Positions 1-8,028 of a stretch of DNA of 64,000 nt are shown here, in pieces. The position numbers and the translations under genes were made by a program. The stretch is from Polynucleobacter sp. (lineage in GTDB: Bacteria; Pseudomonadota; Gammaproteobacteria; Burkholderiales; Burkholderiaceae_D), in assembly GCA_021737945.1 (NCBI GenBank), contig JAIPCX010000003.1:1-64000 (forward strand). The letters are read 5' to 3'. Each line of letters opens with the position of its first letter. Within the stretch, counting starts at the first letter, position 1. The notes beneath the pieces are model-generated. The model was not told the origin of the DNA and searched no databases. It worked only from the letters and a program-made list of their open reading frames with translations.

Positions 1-49
1 ATGCAATTAACCTTAACTTCGAACAAAGCTATTAAACAGGAGCTTAACT

Positions 50-508
50 ATGGCTAATCTCGCTCAAGAACTGATTTTTCACGCAGAACACGGTCAACCA
101 TTTAATACGATTCAGGTATCCCGTTTCGCGCCGGAGGAAATTCGTGAGGCTATTCAAGCCTTAATGGGGCAGGATCGTGATGCCCTGGCTTATGCGCTGG
201 GTGATGCCGGTTTGGCTCTCTACCCAGAGAGCGAAGATATTTTGGCAATTACCAGTTTGCTGTCAGTGGTTAGAGAAGATTGGCCGCAAGCGGTTGATCT
301 GCTCAAGCAGCTCATGGAAATGCAGGCGGGTAGGGCGACGGTATTTACGCACTCTATGCTGATTCGTTCTCTGCGCTGCAATCTCGATCTGGCTGAGGCA
401 TTTGAAGCATCGGGTGTTGCGCTGGCCTTGTTCCCAGATCATCCGGAGTTATTAAAAGAATATGACGCGCTCGCTGAAGCCTTGGGCTTGGGCGCAGTGC
501 AGCGCTAA
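50..508 (+). CDS. TPR-like helical protein upstream of flagellin
   Basis: A 152-residue soluble protein with no signal peptide or membrane segment. The sequence is almost entirely helical and shows the alternating small/large residue pattern of degenerate tetratricopeptide repeats (ALYPESEDILAITSLL near residues 55-70, ALFPDHPELLKEYDAL near 127-142). AGGAG about 7 bases before the ATG supports the start. It lies 230 bases upstream of the giant flagellin and in the same direction, so a role in flagellin handling or glycosylation is possible, but this is context only. I do not recognise a named family. What precedes it lies outside the window, so its operon is unknown. Confidence 0.75.
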   Translation: MANLAQELIFHAEHGQPFNTIQVSRFAPEEIREAIQALMGQDRDALAYALGDAGLALYPESEDILAITSLLSVVREDWPQAVDLLKQLMEMQAGRATVFTHSMLIRSLRCNLDLAEAFEASGVALALFPDHPELLKEYDALAEALGLGAVQR

Positions 509-647
509 TGTAATTAATAAGAATGAGTGATTAATTAATGGCAAATACCTGCCGGATTCCTGACAGAAATTGCCAGGCAGTAGTAACAAGATTTAAGCAG
601 TAGAACTAAATAAGCGTAACTATTTGAATTTAATGGAGTTTTTAACC

Positions 648-663
648 TGGCACGGCGTTTGCA
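648..663 (+). promoter_or_regulatory. sigma54 (-24/-12) promoter of the giant flagellin
   Basis: TGGCACGGCGTTTGCA matches the RpoN consensus TGGCACG-N4-TTGCA exactly. The GC of the -12 element lies at about 661-662, giving a start site near 673 and a leader of roughly 65 bases before the flagellin ATG. An AAGGAG ribosome site lies at 724-729. No sigma28-type promoter was evident in this 230-base gap. Confidence 0.9.
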
Positions 664-738
664 TAGATTGATTTAACACGCGGGATTTTGCCCGTTATAA
701 ATTAAGCAAGCATAGGACGCCGCAAGGAGAAACCAAAA

Positions 739-3700
739 ATGGCAGTCATCAATACCAACTTGAAAGCGCTGTTCACACAGTCAGCGCTAAAACGAACCGA
801 AGGCGCTCAATCGAAAGCGATGGAGCAGCTATCGACCGGCAAGCGGATTAATACCGCTGCTGACGATGCGGCCGGTTTAGCGATTTCAACTCGGATGACG
901 AATCAGATTCGTGGTCTGAATCAAGCGATTCGCAATGCGGGCGACGGCATTTCACTGATTCAGACAGCTGAGGGCGCGACCAACGAAATCACGGACATGA
1001 TGGAGCGTATGCGTGAGTTGGCCGTTCAGGCAGTCAACGATACGAACGACAATGCACAGCGTAGCTACCTGGATCTTGAATTCCAGCAGCTGAAAGCTGA
1101 GATCGTACATATCTCTGAATCGACCGAATGGAATGGATTCCCTTTATTGAATGGCACCGCCGGTCAGCGTGTGGGTGAGATGCCAGTCTTTAAAGCGACT
1201 TCAGTCAGTCAAGAGGCCGACGTGTTTATTAATCCAACCACGACGCGTACTTTGTCGGGTGCTGATTCAGGTGAAATTCAAACTTTAACCTTTACTGCAG
1301 ATAACTCGGTACCAACGACAGGCGTGATTACCGTCGGTGGTGTGGCAATAACTATCCCTGCGGCTGCGATTCAAGGTAACAGTGACTCCGAGAAATTATT
1401 CAGCTTTACTGCAGCCATTAAGACTGCGTTGGAAGCCGATCCTAGCTTCGATCCGAATACGTCGGGTAGAACTATTACCCAGACAGATAGCGGTCAATTG
1501 ACGATTCAATACGCTGCGACCGATGCTGACATCGGTAATGTAGTGGTAGATGTCGGCGCAACCGGTGTTTCTACTAGTGTGGCAACGACCAGAGCGGCCG
1601 TTGCGATGACCGGCGAAAACTTTTCTAGTGACGGTGGTTTCCTTAAGAGCGGTACGCTGAGTTTTTCAGTGTCTAGCCTGGGTGTGGTGTCCGCGTCATT
1701 TTTGACGGCGGATAAACAAACCTACACGTTGAATGGTACGGCTTCACCAACCACGGGCACGATTACCTTTAGCGGTACTGATGGACAAAATCGTAAAGTA
1801 ATCTCTCAAGATTTGGTCTACACCATGAAGGATTCCGGTGGTAGCACCCTAGACTTTACCAACCGCGCTGTCGGTTTGTCCGTTGCGATTGATGGTGGTA
1901 TTCCTCCTTTGCGCGCTGGTGATTTGCGCATCAACGGCATTGATATCGGCGCGTCTTACGCGTCAGACGATACCCTGTCACCTTCCAATAACGCATCGGG
2001 TAGTGCGATTGCTAAAGCTGCAGCAATTAATCGCATGGCATCCTCACGTGGTGCTGATGTGGGTGAGTCGCAGTCATTAACATTCACAGGCGTCCCTCAA
2101 CCGGGCACGATTGTTGTGGGTGGTGTCAGCGTGCAGTTGACGACCGCTGAGAGTACATCCTCGTTGGCCACGGCTAAAATTGCTGCGGCATTGCGCGCGA
2201 GTTCCTTATTTAATACGAGCAGCAGCCGCATTGTTAGTTATGCGCCTGGCGGCTCAACCATCAAGATTGATTTTCCAACCTCTGAGCGTGATGTTCCGAG
2301 TACCAGCATTTCACCAGGAACAACGGGTCTGAGTCCGATTGTGGATGTCACACAAGAGTATGCAACCTTGCAGCCAGGTACAGGTGTGTACGCCAAGGTC
2401 AATGAAAACGTTTTAACCGGTCAATCCATGACCGTGGGACCGTCGGTCTCTGGCGTGGTGTTTATTAACGGCTATGCTTCTGCTGATATTACAACCACAC
2501 TAAACAACACACGAGCTACGCGTGCTGATGTGGTGAACGCGATTAATGCGATCACCTCTAAGACAGGTGTCAAAGCGATTGATACCGGCTACGATTCGAA
2601 AGGTGTCACCTTGGTGGCCTCCGATGGTCGTAACATTGAAGTGTCGTTCGAAACCGATAGCAGTGCAGCTTTGTTTGGTCAAAGCATTGGTTTGCGTACC
2701 GGTGTACATGCAGGTACGTATTCGCTGGAATCGAAAATCGAAGCACCAGTAGTGATTTCTTCATCGACCACGGGTGATATTAAACGCACCGGTTTGATCG
2801 AAGGTAACTTCACTAAAAATCAATCTGTCTTCAATACCAGTACTCGCGCTATCGTGGCAGCTCCGGTTGCCCAGACTAATGCAGTAACGATTGGTGGTTC
2901 GATAGGTTCCACCGACACCTTCGCGGTGACGATCAATGGTACTAAATTTACTTCTAGTATTACCTCTGATGCGCAATCGGTTCGTGATAATTTAGTTTCA
3001 TTAATAAACCTAAACACTACGCTCGGCGTGACTGCTTCAGCAGGTCGGGGCACAAGTGAATTGTTAATTAGTGCCTCGAACGCGGGGACACCGTTTACGC
3101 TGTCGACGGCTACGGGCAGTAGTAATACTGGCACGATCAGTTCGAGCACGGTCACTGCAAATCAGCCAGCAGCGAGCAAGCCGCTGAATATGGATGATTT
3201 GATGATCAATGGCGTCAAAATTCGTGCGACGACAACAGCTGACGACACCAAATCAAGTACGGTCACAGCAAGTAGCGACCTAAGCGCCAGTGCGATAGCA
3301 ATTGCTGCAGCGATCAATGATTCTTCTAGCCAGACGGGTGTGCGTGCTTTGGCTAATCCAGTCCTTAGTAAAGGATTGATTACAACGACGAGTGTTCCCT
3401 CGACCACGGATGGTGGTACGAGTTACAACTTGTATATTAATGGCACCACAGTACCTGTCATATTCGTTCAAAACGAAACAGGAACGGCACGCCGCGAAAA
3501 AGTAGTTGAAGCGATTAATGCGCGTGTTGGTCAGCATGGTTTGACAGCGACCGATAATGGTAGTGGCGTGACTTTGGAGTCGGATGGCCGCAATGTATCT
3601 ATCTGGTTTGATTCGAATAATAAAGATCTTTCTGCTGCTAGTTTTGGACTGGACAAGGGCGGCTCAGTTGCTCAGGTATCACGTATTGCCGTCGGTGGCT

Positions 3701-4701
3701 CAGTTGGATCGCAAACCGCATCCGTTGTTATCAACGGCCAGACCATCACATCGGCTGCCGCTACAGGTGGAACAACGAGCATGGCAAGTGCTCTGGCTAC
3801 CGCCATTGGTGATGCTGTCACAGCGGGTACGCTGAAAAATATTTCCGTAACTACCAACGGCAGTTATTTAGACATTACATCGACGGTCGCTGGTTCACCG
3901 TTTACCCTAAAAGGGGCATCGGTATCGACCACGGGTCCGACCTTGACCTTGTCGACAGTGACGGAAAACGATTACGGTAACAATGATGTCAGCGGTTTGT
4001 TAAATGCGACTGCGACATCAACTAACGCTCGTACGGTTTACAGTACTGTGCGTATGATTTCCGATCCTGCACTGTTACCTAAGTTGCCTTCGCCTGAAGG
4101 TGCTCCACCATCGGATCAATTGGATAAGCTGCGTGCCACTGGCGAGCCGTTTAAGATTACGGTGGGTGACAAAGGCTACAGTGCAGATGGTAATTTCGCT
4201 GCACTCGGTTTCGAAGAGGGTACGTTTGGCGGTCGTTCTAGTGAAGAGATGGATCCTCCACGTGTTGGCCGACTGGCCTTCCAGGTGGGTGCATCGGCTA
4301 ATCAGTACATCACCATTGATCTCGCAGATTTTGGTAAAAAAGGATCGATCACGGGTGATATCACCGGTGACGTTGACCTGAATGTTGAAGATCGTCGCGT
4401 ACGTATTAATACGCGTGATGGAGCATCAGCTGTGTTGACCTTGCTGGACGATGCCATGGACAAGGTGAATGCAACGCGCGCCACCATGGGTGCGGTGATG
4501 AATCGCATGCAGCACGTGATTAACAACTTGTCGAACGTCACAACCAATTTGTCTGCTTCGCGCAGCCAGATTGAAGATGCTGACTATGCCAAAGCAAGTA
4601 CCGAGCTGGCGAAAGCTGGGATCATGCAGCAGGCAGCGACAGCGGTGTTGGCACAAGCGAACACCAGCCAGCAAACCGTATTGAAGCTTTTGCAGGGTTA
4701 A
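739..4701 (+). CDS. fliC: giant flagellin (FliC-type)
   Basis: Filament subunit. Residues 1-140 form a standard N-terminal D0/D1 region (MAVINTN start, RINTAADDAAGLAIS, LNQAIRNAGDGISLIQTAEGA), and about the last 95 residues form the matching C-terminal D1/D0 region (SQIEDADYAKASTELAKAGI, ending in VLKLLQG). Between them lies an insert of about 1080 residues rich in Thr, Ser, Gly and Val, typical of surface-exposed beta modules; ordinary flagellins are 270-550 residues. The insert has duplicated modules: IGGSIGS/VGGSVGS (about 716 and 982), FINGYAS/YINGTTV (about 575 and 898), LRINGIDI/LMINGVKI (about 395 and 820) and LTFTADN/LTFTGVP (about 182 and 446). Driven by the sigma54 promoter at 648-663. 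Export would use the flagellar secretion system. Confidence 0.95.
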   Translation: MAVINTNLKALFTQSALKRTEGAQSKAMEQLSTGKRINTAADDAAGLAISTRMTNQIRGLNQAIRNAGDGISLIQTAEGATNEITDMMERMRELAVQAVNDTNDNAQRSYLDLEFQQLKAEIVHISESTEWNGFPLLNGTAGQRVGEMPVFKATSVSQEADVFINPTTTRTLSGADSGEIQTLTFTADNSVPTTGVITVGGVAITIPAAAIQGNSDSEKLFSFTAAIKTALEADPSFDPNTSGRTITQTDSGQLTIQYAATDADIGNVVVDVGATGVSTSVATTRAAVAMTGENFSSDGGFLKSGTLSFSVSSLGVVSASFLTADKQTYTLNGTASPTTGTITFSGTDGQNRKVISQDLVYTMKDSGGSTLDFTNRAVGLSVAIDGGIPPLRAGDLRINGIDIGASYASDDTLSPSNNASGSAIAKAAAINRMASSRGADVGESQSLTFTGVPQPGTIVVGGVSVQLTTAESTSSLATAKIAAALRASSLFNTSSSRIVSYAPGGSTIKIDFPTSERDVPSTSISPGTTGLSPIVDVTQEYATLQPGTGVYAKVNENVLTGQSMTVGPSVSGVVFINGYASADITTTLNNTRATRADVVNAINAITSKTGVKAIDTGYDSKGVTLVASDGRNIEVSFETDSSAALFGQSIGLRTGVHAGTYSLESKIEAPVVISSSTTGDIKRTGLIEGNFTKNQSVFNTSTRAIVAAPVAQTNAVTIGGSIGSTDTFAVTINGTKFTSSITSDAQSVRDNLVSLINLNTTLGVTASAGRGTSELLISASNAGTPFTLSTATGSSNTGTISSSTVTANQPAASKPLNMDDLMINGVKIRATTTADDTKSSTVTASSDLSASAIAIAAAINDSSSQTGVRALANPVLSKGLITTTSVPSTTDGGTSYNLYINGTTVPVIFVQNETGTARREKVVEAINARVGQHGLTATDNGSGVTLESDGRNVSIWFDSNNKDLSAASFGLDKGGSVAQVSRIAVGGSVGSQTASVVINGQTITSAAATGGTTSMASALATAIGDAVTAGTLKNISVTTNGSYLDITSTVAGSPFTLKGASVSTTGPTLTLSTVTENDYGNNDVSGLLNATATSTNARTVYSTVRMISDPALLPKLPSPEGAPPSDQLDKLRATGEPFKITVGDKGYSADGNFAALGFEEGTFGGRSSEEMDPPRVGRLAFQVGASANQYITIDLADFGKKGSITGDITGDVDLNVEDRRVRINTRDGASAVLTLLDDAMDKVNATRATMGAVMNRMQHVINNLSNVTTNLSASRSQIEDADYAKASTELAKAGIMQQAATAVLAQANTSQQTVLKLLQG

Positions 4702-4705
4702 TAAC

Positions 4706-4743
4706 CGGGTAGCGAGAGGTCTTTAAAGTTCTACTGCCCGTTT
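4706..4743 (+). terminator. possible flagellin terminator
   Basis: Directly after the flagellin stop, CGGGTAG can pair with CTACTGCCCG across a loop with a three-base bulge, followed by TTTT. The stem is imperfect, so this is a weak call; position fits the end of a monocistronic flagellin transcript. Confidence 0.3.
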
Positions 4744-4797
4744 TCAGACTTGCTGTGACACAATACTACCTGTCGGTGTAGTTATCCGAGGGTAGAG

Positions 4798-5052
4798 ATG
4801 GATCAGAATTCGAACCAGAACAGGCGCCGCATCATGTTCAGGCTGATACGCATTGCGTTGGTCGCTTTCATCTTATTGTTATTGACGATAGTGATGAATC
4901 CCAAGCGCTATTTGCCGCCCGACATGAGCGTAGGCGAGTTTTTTCAGGCCCTATTAGGCGTCGTTATGCTTTCCGGCGTGATGGCCGCTGTCGTGTTTCG
5001 AGCCTGGAACGACTATCAACGTAAAAAACGCGAAAAAAATGAATCCCGCTAA
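4798..5052 (+). CDS. small two-helix membrane protein
   Basis: An 84-residue protein with two predicted transmembrane helices, about residues 14-33 (LIRIALVAFILLLLTIVMN) and 45-66 (FFQALLGVVMLSGVMAAVVF). Both ends are strongly basic (NRRR near 8-11; RKKREKNESR at the C terminus), suggesting both termini are cytoplasmic. A GAGGGTAGAG ribosome site precedes the ATG. The gene overlaps the next one by 14 bases, and that gene overlaps the Sel1 gene by four bases, so the three are co-transcribed. I do not recognise a family; no function is assigned. Confidence 0.75.
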   Translation: MDQNSNQNRRRIMFRLIRIALVAFILLLLTIVMNPKRYLPPDMSVGEFFQALLGVVMLSGVMAAVVFRAWNDYQRKKREKNESR

Positions 5053-5302
5053 GCAAATCGCTCAGGATGGCGCGCCAAATTGTTGGCAGTGTCGTCACTT
5101 TGGCGTTAGCTGGGATCCCAAATTCCCTTATCTTTGCCGGCTGATGGGCTTTAAGAGCCGCGTCACGCCGTCAATTGAAGTGCTGCGTGCTGATGGCCAG
5201 CGTTGCCGCGGCTTTGTAGCCAAACCGGATACGGCTAACTCAGCTTCATCGAATTCCTCGAATTCCTCGAATTCTTCTCCTACCTACCGGCGCTCCCTAT
5301 GA
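5039..5302 (+). CDS. small cysteine-containing protein with Ser/Asn tail
   Basis: An 87-residue hypothetical protein. The core (about residues 14-60) has four cysteines in the pattern CWQCRHF...YLCRL...QRCRGF, spaced as a possible metal-binding or Fe-S fold (Cys at about 15, 18, 33 and 56). The tail is a Ser/Asn repeat encoded by three copies of a 9-base unit at 5249-5275. The start overlaps the upstream membrane-protein gene by 14 bases, and the stop overlaps the downstream ATG (ATGA), which indicates translational coupling. Function unknown; an iron- or zinc-binding role is inferred only from the cysteines. Confidence 0.7.
   Translation: MNPAKQIAQDGAPNCWQCRHFGVSWDPKFPYLCRLMGFKSRVTPSIEVLRADGQRCRGFVAKPDTANSASSNSSNSSNSSPTYRRSL
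5249..5275. repeat. three tandem copies of a 9-base unit
   Basis: TCGAATTCC occurs at 5249-5257 and 5258-5266 and as TCGAATTCT at 5267-5275. The unit is in frame and encodes Ser-Asn-Ser, so copy-number change would lengthen or shorten the tail of the small cysteine protein without a frameshift. Confidence 0.9.
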
Positions 5303-6003
5303 AATATTGGTCGCCTGCGCTTACGCTTGCCTTGGTTTGTCTTTGCGGCAATGCGCGCGCTGATTTTCAGGCTGCCATGCGCGCTATAGAGCGGGGGCAT
5401 TACGCCACCGCCGAACGCGCCTTACGTAAACCTGCTGCCCAAGGCGATGCCCGTGCTCAGAATAACTTGGGTTTTCTGTATGAGCACGGTCTGGGCGTGA
5501 ATCAAAATTATGTTGCAGCACGTAACTGGTACAGCAAGGCCGCGGAAGCAGGTTTGCCCGAGGCTAAATTCAATTTAGCCACGCTGTATCACTACGGTCG
5601 TGGCATTTCGCAAAATCTGGAGTTGGCAGCCCCATTGTTTTCATCCGCTGCACAGGCAGGCTATGCCGATTCCGAGTACATGCTAGGCGAATATTATCGG
5701 TCCGGGCTGGGCGGTTTAAAAAAGGATGGCGCGGTTGCATTGGCGTGGTTTCTGCGCGCTTCGCGTAAAGGGCATTCCGGTGCCCAGTTAATGGCCTCGT
5801 CGATTTATCTCAGCGGCGAGGGCTGGCGTAGTGAGCCACGCAAAGCCTTAATCTGGGGTGAACTAGCTCGTGGTAATGGCGAAACCCAAGCCAACGCCAT
5901 AGTGACTCGAGCCGGCAAAGGCCTGACTGCCGAGCAGCTGCAAGGGGCTATGCATGAAGCTGCCGTATGCCTGCAAACAGACTATCGAGACTGTCCCGAA
6001 TAG
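5299..6003 (+). CDS. exported Sel1-repeat protein
   Basis: A 234-residue protein with a clear signal peptide (LALVCLCGNARA, cleavage about residue 22), so periplasmic. The mature part contains at least three Sel1-like repeats, recognisable by the A-x-x-x-LG-x-x-Y-x-x-G-x-G pattern: AQNNLGFLYEHGLGV (about 51-65), AKFNLATLYHYGRGI (about 87-101) and SEYMLGEYYRSGLGG (about 124-138). Sel1 repeats form alpha-solenoid protein-binding surfaces. Two cysteines near the C terminus (VCLQTDYRDC) could form a disulphide. Last gene of a three-gene overlapping cassette, followed by a hairpin terminator. The binding partner is unknown; the link to flagella is only by position. Confidence 0.88.
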   Translation: MKYWSPALTLALVCLCGNARADFQAAMRAIERGHYATAERALRKPAAQGDARAQNNLGFLYEHGLGVNQNYVAARNWYSKAAEAGLPEAKFNLATLYHYGRGISQNLELAAPLFSSAAQAGYADSEYMLGEYYRSGLGGLKKDGAVALAWFLRASRKGHSGAQLMASSIYLSGEGWRSEPRKALIWGELARGNGETQANAIVTRAGKGLTAEQLQGAMHEAAVCLQTDYRDCPE

Positions 6004-6016
6004 CTTAAATGGGGCA

Positions 6017-6037
6017 AAAAGCTGCCTGTCGGCTTTT
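6017..6037 (+). terminator. hairpin after the Sel1 gene
   Basis: AAAAGCTG pairs with CGGCTTTT (one G-U pair) around the loop CCTGT. It sits 14 bases after the Sel1 stop and separates this cassette from the sigma54 promoter of the next operon. Confidence 0.6.
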
Positions 6038-6136
6038 CGTCTGCCGCTTTAGCGGTTGACGTTTTCCTCCCCCCGGCAAACTGCTACCGACTCGACATGC
6101 CGCCTTAAAACCCGCATGTTTCCTCACTAAAACATC

Positions 6137-6152
6137 TGGCACGAGGATTGCT
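6137..6152 (+). promoter_or_regulatory. sigma54 promoter of the flrC-like/fliEFGHIJ operon
   Basis: TGGCACGAGGATTGCT matches TGGCACG-N4-TTGCW exactly. The -12 GC lies at 6150-6151, so transcription would start near 6162. This decides against a GTG at 6169 as the start of the next gene and in favour of the GTG at 6190, which has AAGG upstream. Confidence 0.9.
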
Positions 6153-6189
6153 ATAAAGAAAGCAAATAGTGTTTTCTAAGGCAATCAAC

Positions 6190-7593
6190 GTGACGACTCT
6201 TACTCAAACCTCGCATCCAGCACTTTGGCTCGATCCTAAATCCTCCGTGGGCTCGGTCGAGCGCGAACAACTGCTTGAGGCAGGCCTACAACTCTTACCG
6301 GTGGCAACGCTGCAGGACTTAAAACTGGGTCTGGCGCGCGCGCGATTGGTAGTGATTCGCCTGATGGGCGACACCGGCTTGCTGGAAGAAGTGCGCAAGC
6401 TCACCCAAGCCTTTGGTCATGCCATTCCGGTTCTTTGCCGCGTCGAACGCAATCAGTTTGAGTTGGGCATAGAAGCCATGCGCCGTGGTGCTTACCACGT
6501 GTTGTCAGCTGATGATTGGTCAGTGGATGCTTGGCGCTCGGCGCTGGCATTAGCACCGACGCGGAATGAAGTTCCTAAGAATAGTCCACAGACCTTTGTG
6601 TTCGTTGATCCGGTTAGTCAGCATTTGCTGGAGTTGGCGCGACGCGTAGCTCAGACACAAGTGTCCGCGTTGATCGTTGGCCCAACGGGTGCAGGTAAAG
6701 ATGTGCTGGCACGTGTATTACATGATGCGTCGCCGCGTCGCAATGGTCCTTTCGTTGCGATGAATTGCGCGGCCTTGCCAGAAAATCTCATTGAAGACAT
6801 GTTGTTTGGTCACGAGAAGGGCGCTTTCACCGGTGCCTTGAAAGAGCATCGTGGTTTGTTTGAACAGGCGCAGGGCGGCACTATCTTCTTGGATGAAATC
6901 GCTGAGATGCCGTATCACCTGCAAACAAAACTGCTACGCGTTCTGCAAGAACGTAAGATCACTCGCTTGGGTGGTAATGCGCCCATTGAACTGGATGTAC
7001 GACTGGTCGCAGCAACCAACAAAGATTTACGCGAAGCGATTGCTAATCGCGAGTTCCGTGAAGATTTGTATTTCCGTATTAGCGCATTCAAATTATCGGT
7101 GATGCCGTTGCGTGATCGCCCCGGCGATATCTTGCCTTTGGTGTCACAATTTTTATCGAACTACGGCCCAGACGATCGTCAAATCAAACTCTCTGAACGC
7201 GCTGCTGACATGCTGCAGCAATACAGCTGGCCCGGTAATGTTCGTGAATTACAAAATGTTGTTCAGCGTGCGCTGGTGTTATCGAATACCGACATGATTG
7301 ATGAAGCTGATCTCATGTTTGATGAATGGGAATCACACACAGCCGAACCGAATAAAGCGATTGAATTGTTATCAGTTCCTGTTGCAGTTGAAACCCCATC
7401 GACAACGACTGCTGAAGATGGTGCGTTATCTACAGCGGTGAAGAGTAGCGAATATCAAGCCATCATGGCCGCGATTCGCTCTAGTAGTAACCGTTCAGAG
7501 GCCGCAAAAAAGCTCGGCATTAGTCCACGTTCATTGCGTTACAAGATGGCGCAGTTTCGTGATCGCGGTTTGCCGTTGTTAGCAGCAGCGTAA
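6190..7593 (+). CDS. flrC: sigma54-dependent flagellar transcriptional activator (FlrC/FleR-like)
   Basis: Enhancer-binding protein for sigma54 RNA polymerase. Residues 1-125 have a receiver-like fold, but the usual phospho-acceptor Asp is replaced (LVVIRLMG where DxxMP is expected) and no conserved Lys follows, so phosphorylation looks unlikely. The AAA+ domain has Walker A GPTGAGKD (about 164), GAFTGA (about 211), Walker B IFLDEIAEM (about 233) and WPGNVRELQN. A Fis-type helix-turn-helix (SEAAKKLGISPRSLRYKM) closes the protein. It is followed by fliE after 17 bases, the position of fleR/flrC in other sigma54-controlled flagellar clusters, but no histidine kinase is adjacent. FleQ/FlrA is the alternative name. 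An in-frame GTG at 6169 is possible but nearly leaderless. Confidence 0.85.
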   Translation: MTTLTQTSHPALWLDPKSSVGSVEREQLLEAGLQLLPVATLQDLKLGLARARLVVIRLMGDTGLLEEVRKLTQAFGHAIPVLCRVERNQFELGIEAMRRGAYHVLSADDWSVDAWRSALALAPTRNEVPKNSPQTFVFVDPVSQHLLELARRVAQTQVSALIVGPTGAGKDVLARVLHDASPRRNGPFVAMNCAALPENLIEDMLFGHEKGAFTGALKEHRGLFEQAQGGTIFLDEIAEMPYHLQTKLLRVLQERKITRLGGNAPIELDVRLVAATNKDLREAIANREFREDLYFRISAFKLSVMPLRDRPGDILPLVSQFLSNYGPDDRQIKLSERAADMLQQYSWPGNVRELQNVVQRALVLSNTDMIDEADLMFDEWESHTAEPNKAIELLSVPVAVETPSTTTAEDGALSTAVKSSEYQAIMAAIRSSSNRSEAAKKLGISPRSLRYKMAQFRDRGLPLLAAA

Positions 7594-7610
7594 GCCGGGG
7601 GTACTGAGAC

Positions 7611-7958
7611 ATGATACAAAAAATTAATAGCCAGGCCAATATCGATTCGATGTTGGCAGCCATGCGCCAGTATCAAGTTGACGCCGCAGGAAAAAATACG
7701 CAGCCGGTATTAGCGCCGCCTACGCCGGAGATAGGTAAGCCAACATTTGGCGATGCAATCAAAACGGCAGTCGTACAAACCAACGAGACACAGCAATTTG
7801 CAAGCAGCTTGCGTGAAGCCTATGACCGTGGTGAAGATGTGCCGCTGACAGATGTCGTACTAGCGATGCAGAAATCATCGTTAGCTTTTGAAGCGACTCT
7901 GCAAATACGAAACAAAGTGCTTAAGGCTTACGAAGACATATTGAACATGCCGGTTTAA
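7611..7958 (+). CDS. fliE: flagellar hook-basal body protein FliE
   Basis: Small rod-junction protein linking the MS ring to the proximal rod and the export gate, itself exported by the flagellar secretion system. The 115-residue length is normal. The conserved C-terminal half is plain: FGDAIKTAVVQTNETQQFAS, then VPLTDVVLAMQKSSLAFEAT and the terminal QIRNKVLKAYEDILNMPV. The Pro-rich linker near residues 30-45 is typical. It follows the activator gene by 17 bases with a G-rich ribosome site, so both belong to one operon. Confidence 0.95.
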   Translation: MIQKINSQANIDSMLAAMRQYQVDAAGKNTQPVLAPPTPEIGKPTFGDAIKTAVVQTNETQQFASSLREAYDRGEDVPLTDVVLAMQKSSLAFEATLQIRNKVLKAYEDILNMPV

Positions 7959-8028
7959 TCCAGCATGTGATTGACATAGTAAAACGTTTATTTTGAAATA
8001 GAACAGCCAACCTCTTAGAGAGTAGAAC

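Noticed and set aside
6169-6192. GTG at 6169 as the start of the sigma54 activator
   Set aside because: The -24/-12 promoter would start transcription near 6162, leaving almost no leader; the GTG at 6190 has AAGG at fitting distance. Not fully excluded.
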